A stretch of 6,883 bases of DNA from CAYJOG01 sp964371695 [NCBI: uncultured bacterium]. Its GTDB lineage: Bacteria; CAYJOG01. Location: positions 3,133 through 10,015 of the forward strand of contig CAYJOG010000062.1 in assembly GCA_964371695.1 (NCBI GenBank), in the 5' to 3' direction. The position numbers and the translations under genes are program-made. The notes below the pieces were generated by a model, which searched no databases, was not told where the DNA came from, and was given only the letters and a program-made list of their open reading frames with translations. Shown one piece after another: positions 6,001 to 6,883 of the stretch (its first letter is position 1; every line of letters begins with the position of its first letter).

Positions 6001-6883
6001 GAAAGGCGTTGAGTACAAGATTCTCCAGGGCGTCTGCCGCCACGGTGAAGCTGAGCACCGACTGGCTCAGCACGCTGGCGGGCAGGGACACCCCCGGCGT
6101 GTTGACATTGGTGATGGTGGCCCTACCCGTGAGCTTGGCCGGGTGGGCGTTGGACAGCGTGTGGGCCACGTTGTTGGCCGCCGTGGTGCTGGTGAAGGAA
6201 ATGCCGCTGGTGCTTCCTTTATAAAAGAGATCGCTCGACGCACTGATGCCGGTGGACCATGTGTCCCCCGCCGGAGACGCCCCCCCGGCGATTTCATACA
6301 CCACCAGCAGGTGGCGGGAAGTGTTGATGGGAATGTTGGGCAATGTGGCGCTGAAGCTGAACACCTGGGCCGTGTCGTTGGTGGCGAAGGTGGTGGGGCT
6401 GGAGGTGAGCAGCGTGTCGGTGCCGTCCACCGCGCCGGGGGTGGAGCCGATATCCAGATAAAAGCGCACCACGGCGATTTCGGCGGCATCGTTGCCCGTG
6501 CCCGATGGCGACAGGCGGATGGCCTCCAGGTCTATGGCCTCTTCGGCCCCTGCGGTGAGCTTGATCTGGCGGGTCACGGCGGTGGTCTGGGCGGTGTACA
6601 CACCAAACCCGGCGGCGGGCTGGTTGTCGCCATCGGCCACGGTGATGCCCCCCAGCACGGTGGTCTGCCCTCCCTGAAACGGGAACGACGCGCCCCCCGC
6701 GCCCAAAAGCGTGAGCGCCGTGGCGCTGGTTTCGCCCGTCACGGACAGATGGCTGCTCTGTGAGAGCGCCGAGCGGAAGGTCATGCCCCCCGTGACACCG
6801 GCGGCGTAGTTGTAATACACCAGCAGGTCCAGGGTCTGGCCCGCCGAAATTTGAGGCACACCGGTAAAGTTGAAGGTCTGGGC
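2..6883 (-). CDS. Giant tandem-repeat, probably exported surface protein; internal fragment, both ends missing
   Basis: An uninterrupted frame of 2294 codons covers the whole window with no stop, start or end (at least about 225 kDa). The fragment is built from about 14 tandem copies of a 160-179 residue domain, all in the same frame, with no frameshift. Each copy carries a T-I-x-G strand, a P-x-G-T-x-N-D turn, a V-[KR]-F-Y-x-D strand leading into an Asp/Gly-rich loop, and an A-G-T-T-K-N-L-L-V-x-Y-D strand. These look like alternating beta strands and turns, consistent with beta-sandwich domains in a row; this is inferred, not shown. The loops resemble EF-hand or dockerin calcium sites in five units. 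Composition is acidic and Thr/Ser/Asn-rich; U10, for example, has 10 Asp/Glu against 4 Lys/Arg. There are only 8 cysteines. This suits an extracellular adhesin, matrix or surface-layer-like protein, but no signal peptide, anchor or enzyme motif is visible and I do not recognise the family. The reading frame is near certain; the role is tentative. Confidence 0.95.
205..236 (-). repeat. 32-bp direct repeat, copy in U13
   Basis: Differs from 2200-2231 at one base. It encodes I-T-A-G-T-T-K-N-L-L, the closing strand of the unit. Confidence 0.75.
314..349 (-). other. EF-hand/dockerin-like loop in U13
   Basis: Residues 2179-2190 (D-A-D-G-D-A-V-A-D-V-G-E). D1, D3, D5, D9 and E12 give all five side-chain positions an acidic residue. 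Gly6 is replaced by Ala. Confidence 0.6.
575..1069 (-). repeat. Repeat unit U12 (165 residues)
   Basis: Residues 1939-2103. It begins T-T-R-N-G-A-T. The turn P-T-G-T-A-D-D is at 1989-1995. The strand is L-K-L-Y-R-D. The loop at 2007-2019 is the 13-residue variant ending V-D-G-T-D. The closing strand is A-N-T-A-Q-N-Y-L-L-V-Y-D at 2048-2059. The tail contains T-G-E-T-L-R-A-D-L and ends G-N-V-N-G-N-T-Q, the lead-in to U13 that recurs as S-G-N-T-Q before U14. Confidence 0.87.
1070..1579 (-). repeat. Repeat unit U11 (170 residues)
   Basis: Residues 1769-1938. It begins R-I-A-T-G-T, one residue longer than the usual T-I-x-G. The turn P-A-G-T-V-N-D is at 1820-1826 and F-Y at 1835-1836. The loop from Asp1838 is the compact type also seen in U9 (Gly at 6, Asp at 9, Glu at 11). 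The closing strand is A-G-Q-S-R-R-L-L-V-V-Y-D at 1882-1893. The tail holds T-L-G-G-S-I-T-G-N-Y just before U12. Confidence 0.87.
1580..2059 (-). repeat. Repeat unit U10 (160 residues), EF-type loop
   Basis: Residues 1609-1768, the shortest unit. It begins T-V-A-G-N-L. The turn P-S-G-T-G-N-D is at 1658-1664. The strand is V-K-F-W-V-D, with Trp in place of Tyr. The EF-type loop is at 1676-1687, followed by T-A-D-N-T-A-T-T-F. The closing strand is S-G-F-K-N-V-L-V-T-Y-D at 1717-1727. I count 10 acidic and 4 basic residues in the unit. Confidence 0.88.
1823..1858 (-). other. EF-hand/dockerin-like loop in U10
   Basis: Residues 1676-1687 (D-N-D-A-S-G-T-V-S-A-G-D). D1, D3, S5, G6, V8, S9 and D12 fit the pattern. 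It shares S-A-G-D-T with the U2 loop. Confidence 0.6.
2060..2554 (-). repeat. Repeat unit U9 (165 residues)
   Basis: Residues 1444-1608. It begins T-I-K-G-K-M. A more acidic strand, A-G-E-E-D-L-V-L, precedes the turn P-T-G-S-G-N-D (1493-1499). F-Y is at 1508-1509. The loop from Asp1511 is compact, with Gly at position 6, Asp at 9 and Glu at 11, and without Asp/Asn at 3 and 5. The closing strand is A-G-T-T-K-T-L-L-V-T-Y-D at 1554-1565, close to that of U13 in DNA as well as protein. The tail has M-G-T and T-F-R-A-Q-L. Confidence 0.88.
2200..2231 (-). repeat. 32-bp direct repeat, copy in U9
   Basis: Partner of 205-236 at an offset of 1995 bp, four units apart. It encodes I-T-A-G-T-T-K-T-L-L. 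Confidence 0.75.
2555..3073 (-). repeat. Repeat unit U8 (173 residues)
   Basis: Residues 1271-1443. It begins V-L-N-G-T-L. The turn is Gly-rich (G-V-G-A-G-G-S-L-N-D, 1322-1331) rather than P-S-G-T-G-N-D. F-Y is at 1340-1341. The loop at 1343-1355 is the 13-residue variant and is almost the same as that of U1, including at the DNA level. The closing strand is S-G-Q-S-K-N-I-L-V-A-V-D at 1387-1398. The tail ends with the G-T-Q-V-A-A-N-I-Q lead-in to U9. Confidence 0.88.
2807..2851 (-). repeat. 45-bp direct repeat, copy in U8
   Basis: Nearly identical to 6404-6448, with 2 mismatches in 45 bp. It encodes the G-S-T-P-G-A-V-D-G-T-D-T-L-L-T loop and strand. Most other parts of the units have diverged much further at the DNA level. 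Confidence 0.8.
3074..3574 (-). repeat. Repeat unit U7 (167 residues), EF-type loop plus a cysteine pair
   Basis: Residues 1104-1270. It begins S-V-V-G-S-A-T. The turn P-A-G-T-G-N-D is at 1153-1159. S-L-Y-L leads to an EF-type loop at 1171-1182. Cys1183 directly follows the loop, and Cys1210 lies just before the closing strand A-G-T-T-K-N-F-I-V-V-V-E (1215-1226). The two probably face each other as a disulfide. The tail contains a P-T-G-T-V-P-V-S-G-N-D stretch at 1259-1269. Confidence 0.87.
3338..3373 (-). other. EF-hand/dockerin-like loop in U7
   Basis: Residues 1171-1182 (D-N-D-N-S-G-T-L-N-T-G-D). D1, D3, S5, G6, L8, N9 and D12 fit the calcium-loop pattern. A cysteine follows immediately. 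Confidence 0.6.
3575..4099 (-). repeat. Repeat unit U6 (175 residues), canonical EF-type loop
   Basis: Residues 929-1103. It begins T-V-A-G-S-V. The turn region is enlarged to a Pro/Gly/Ala/Ser stretch at 979-992 instead of P-S-G-T-G-N-D. F-Y is at 1001-1002. The loop at 1004-1015 (D-T-N-S-N-G-L-V-D-G-G-D) is the best EF-hand or dockerin match in the window. D-T-L-L-T and T-F-T-A-N-D strands follow. The closing strand is A-G-I-T-T-N-L-L-V-A-Y-T at 1046-1057. The tail contains N-L-Y-D-I-Y-M at 1075-1081. Confidence 0.88.
3839..3874 (-). other. EF-hand/dockerin-like loop in U6
   Basis: Residues 1004-1015. Ligand positions are D1, N3, N5, D9 and D12, with Gly at 6 and Val at 8. This is the textbook pattern for a dockerin-type calcium loop, set between two beta-like strands rather than helices. 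Confidence 0.65.
4100..4588 (-). repeat. Repeat unit U5 (163 residues), four cysteines, loop lost
   Basis: Residues 766-928. It begins K-V-T-G-R-V-T. The turn P-S-G-T-G-Q-D is at 815-821. The F-Y strand has become V-K-A-C-V-D (828-833), and no EF-type loop follows. In its place is a segment with Cys831, Cys839 and Cys847, plus Cys872 after the T-T-D-N-T-A strand. This is half of all cysteines in the window and suggests that disulfides replace the usual loop. The closing strand Q-A-R-N-I-S-V-D-Y-T (878-887) is also degenerate. Confidence 0.82.
4589..5104 (-). repeat. Repeat unit U4 (172 residues), diverged
   Basis: Residues 594-765. It begins A-I-P-G-V-T. The turn is P-S-G-S-M-D-D at 643-649. 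The F-Y strand is replaced by L-W-L-D at 658-661. The loop D-A-D-A-N-G has Asp/Asn at positions 1, 3 and 5 and Gly at 6, but the final acidic residue (Asp673) sits one place late, so calcium binding is less certain. The closing strand is S-G-Q-A-K-S-V-F-V-V-Y-Y at 702-713. The tail is unlike other units: rich in Pro and Trp (Trp743 and Trp755), with G-N-T-H at 762-765. Confidence 0.82.
5105..5641 (-). repeat. Repeat unit U3 (179 residues, the longest)
   Basis: Residues 415-593. It begins Q-V-Y-G-A-I-T. The turn is P-N-G-T-A-N-D at 469-475 and F-Y is at 484-485. The loop, residues 487-499, is the 13-residue variant ending V-D-S-G-D-T. Strands T-F-T-A-D-N-T-A-T-T-F follow. The closing strand is S-G-T-T-H-N-L-L-V-A-Y-D at 528-539. 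The extra length lies in a Pro/Asp/Asn-rich tail at about 555-592. Confidence 0.86.
5642..6136 (-). repeat. Repeat unit U2 (165 residues), EF-type loop
   Basis: Residues 250-414. It begins K-L-T-G-R-A-T. The usual P-S-G-T-G-N-D turn is replaced by a Gly/Ser/His segment (about 297-309, with G-G-G-H). L-Y is at 315-316, then an EF-hand-like loop at 318-329 with acidic residues at positions 1, 3, 5 and 12. The closing strand is G-T-R-R-F-L-V-T-Y-N at 361-370. The tail (about 385-412) is very rich in Ser and Thr, including S-T-S-T-G-N. Confidence 0.85.
5897..5932 (-). other. EF-hand/dockerin-like loop in U2
   Basis: Residues 318-329 (D-L-D-S-D-N-V-V-S-A-G-D). Asp occupies positions 1, 3, 5 and 12, with Asn at 6 and Val at 8. 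This matches the ligand spacing of EF-hand loops. Calcium binding is inferred. Confidence 0.6.
6137..6661 (-). repeat. Repeat unit U1 (175 residues)
   Basis: Residues 75-249. It begins V-L-G-G-I-T. The turn P-S-G-T-G-N-D is at 126-132 and F-Y at 141-142. The loop, residues 144-156 (D-I-G-S-T-P-G-A-V-D-G-T-D), is one residue longer than an EF-hand loop and lacks Asp/Asn at positions 3 and 5. A D-T-L-L-T strand follows. The closing strand is S-R-H-L-L-V-V-Y-E at 189-197. The DNA around the loop is nearly identical to that of U8. The tail, about residues 200-245, is Ser/Thr/Asn-rich. Confidence 0.88.
6404..6448 (-). repeat. 45-bp direct repeat, copy in U1
   Basis: Partner of 2807-2851 at an offset of 3597 bp, which is seven repeat units away. 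It encodes the same loop-strand segment. Confidence 0.8.
6662..6883 (-). repeat. Repeat unit U0, C-terminal part only
   Basis: Residues 1-74. Only the second half of the unit is inside the window. It opens with a Q-T-F-N-F-T strand (compare T-T-F-N-F-T in U3), then A-G-Q-T-L-D-L-L-V-Y-Y-N at 14-25, the counterpart of A-G-T-T-K-N-L-L-V-x-Y-D. The tail follows, with M-T-F-R-S-A-L at 34-40, matching T-F-R-A-Q-L in U9. The loop-bearing half lies beyond the right edge, which shows that the array continues upstream. Confidence 0.85.

Noticed and set aside
62-6661. Strict long/short alternation of unit lengths, hinting at a two-domain super-repeat
   Set aside because: Lengths run 175, 165, 179, 172, 163, 175, 167, 173, 165, 160, 170, 165, 171. 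Alternation holds only in parts, and loop classes do not follow it.
5288-6763. Long plus-strand open frame, 491 codons
   Set aside because: Antisense shadow in the same register. Its internal similarities mirror the minus-strand repeat units.
2-6883. Regular ~510-bp DNA periodicity as a CRISPR array, satellite or tandem DNA repeat
   Set aside because: The period is a protein-domain period. Conservation follows codons and peptide motifs, units are far from identical in DNA, and there are no short constant repeats with spacers.
2-6883. Internal Met codons as possible true starts of separate, smaller genes
   Set aside because: The frame and the repeat phase continue straight through every internal Met with no intergenic gap, ribosome-binding site or stop, so a single gene is the simpler reading.

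Overview
The window holds one thing: the middle of a single giant protein-coding gene on the minus strand. Reading right to left, one frame (codons 6883-6881 down to 4-2) runs for 2294 codons with no stop. It leaves the window at both ends, so neither start nor stop codon is present. Residue n of the fragment lies at 6886-3n down to 6884-3n. I translated the whole frame by hand.

The protein is a tandem array of a beta-rich domain of about 160-179 residues (480-537 bp). I find 13 complete units (U1-U13), the end of one more on the right (U0) and the first 20 residues of another on the left (U14). A typical unit reads: a T-I-x-G strand; a variable stretch of about 30 residues; a P-S-G-T-G-N-D type turn; a V-[KR]-F-Y-x-D strand running into an Asp-rich loop that often looks like an EF-hand or dockerin calcium loop; T-F-T-A-D-N-T-A-T-x-F strands; an A-G-T-T-K-N-L-L-V-x-Y-D strand; and a Ser/Thr/Gly/Ala-rich tail leading to the next T-I-x-G. 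The composition (Thr, Ser, Ala, Gly, Asn, Asp rich; few Lys and Arg; only 8 Cys) suggests an exported, acidic cell-surface or matrix protein such as a large adhesin or surface-layer-like fibre. No signal peptide, sorting domain or anchor can be seen because both ends lie outside. I cannot name the family with confidence.

The organism is not identifiable from this window. GC is high (about 60-65% by eye), with strong G/C preference at third codon positions and standard bacterial coding. Very large repeat proteins with short calcium-type loops are common in environmental bacteria with big genomes, but assigning a phylum would be guesswork.

There are no RNA genes, mobile elements, CRISPR arrays, promoters or terminators, and essentially no non-coding DNA. 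The long open frames on the plus strand are antisense shadows of this gene.
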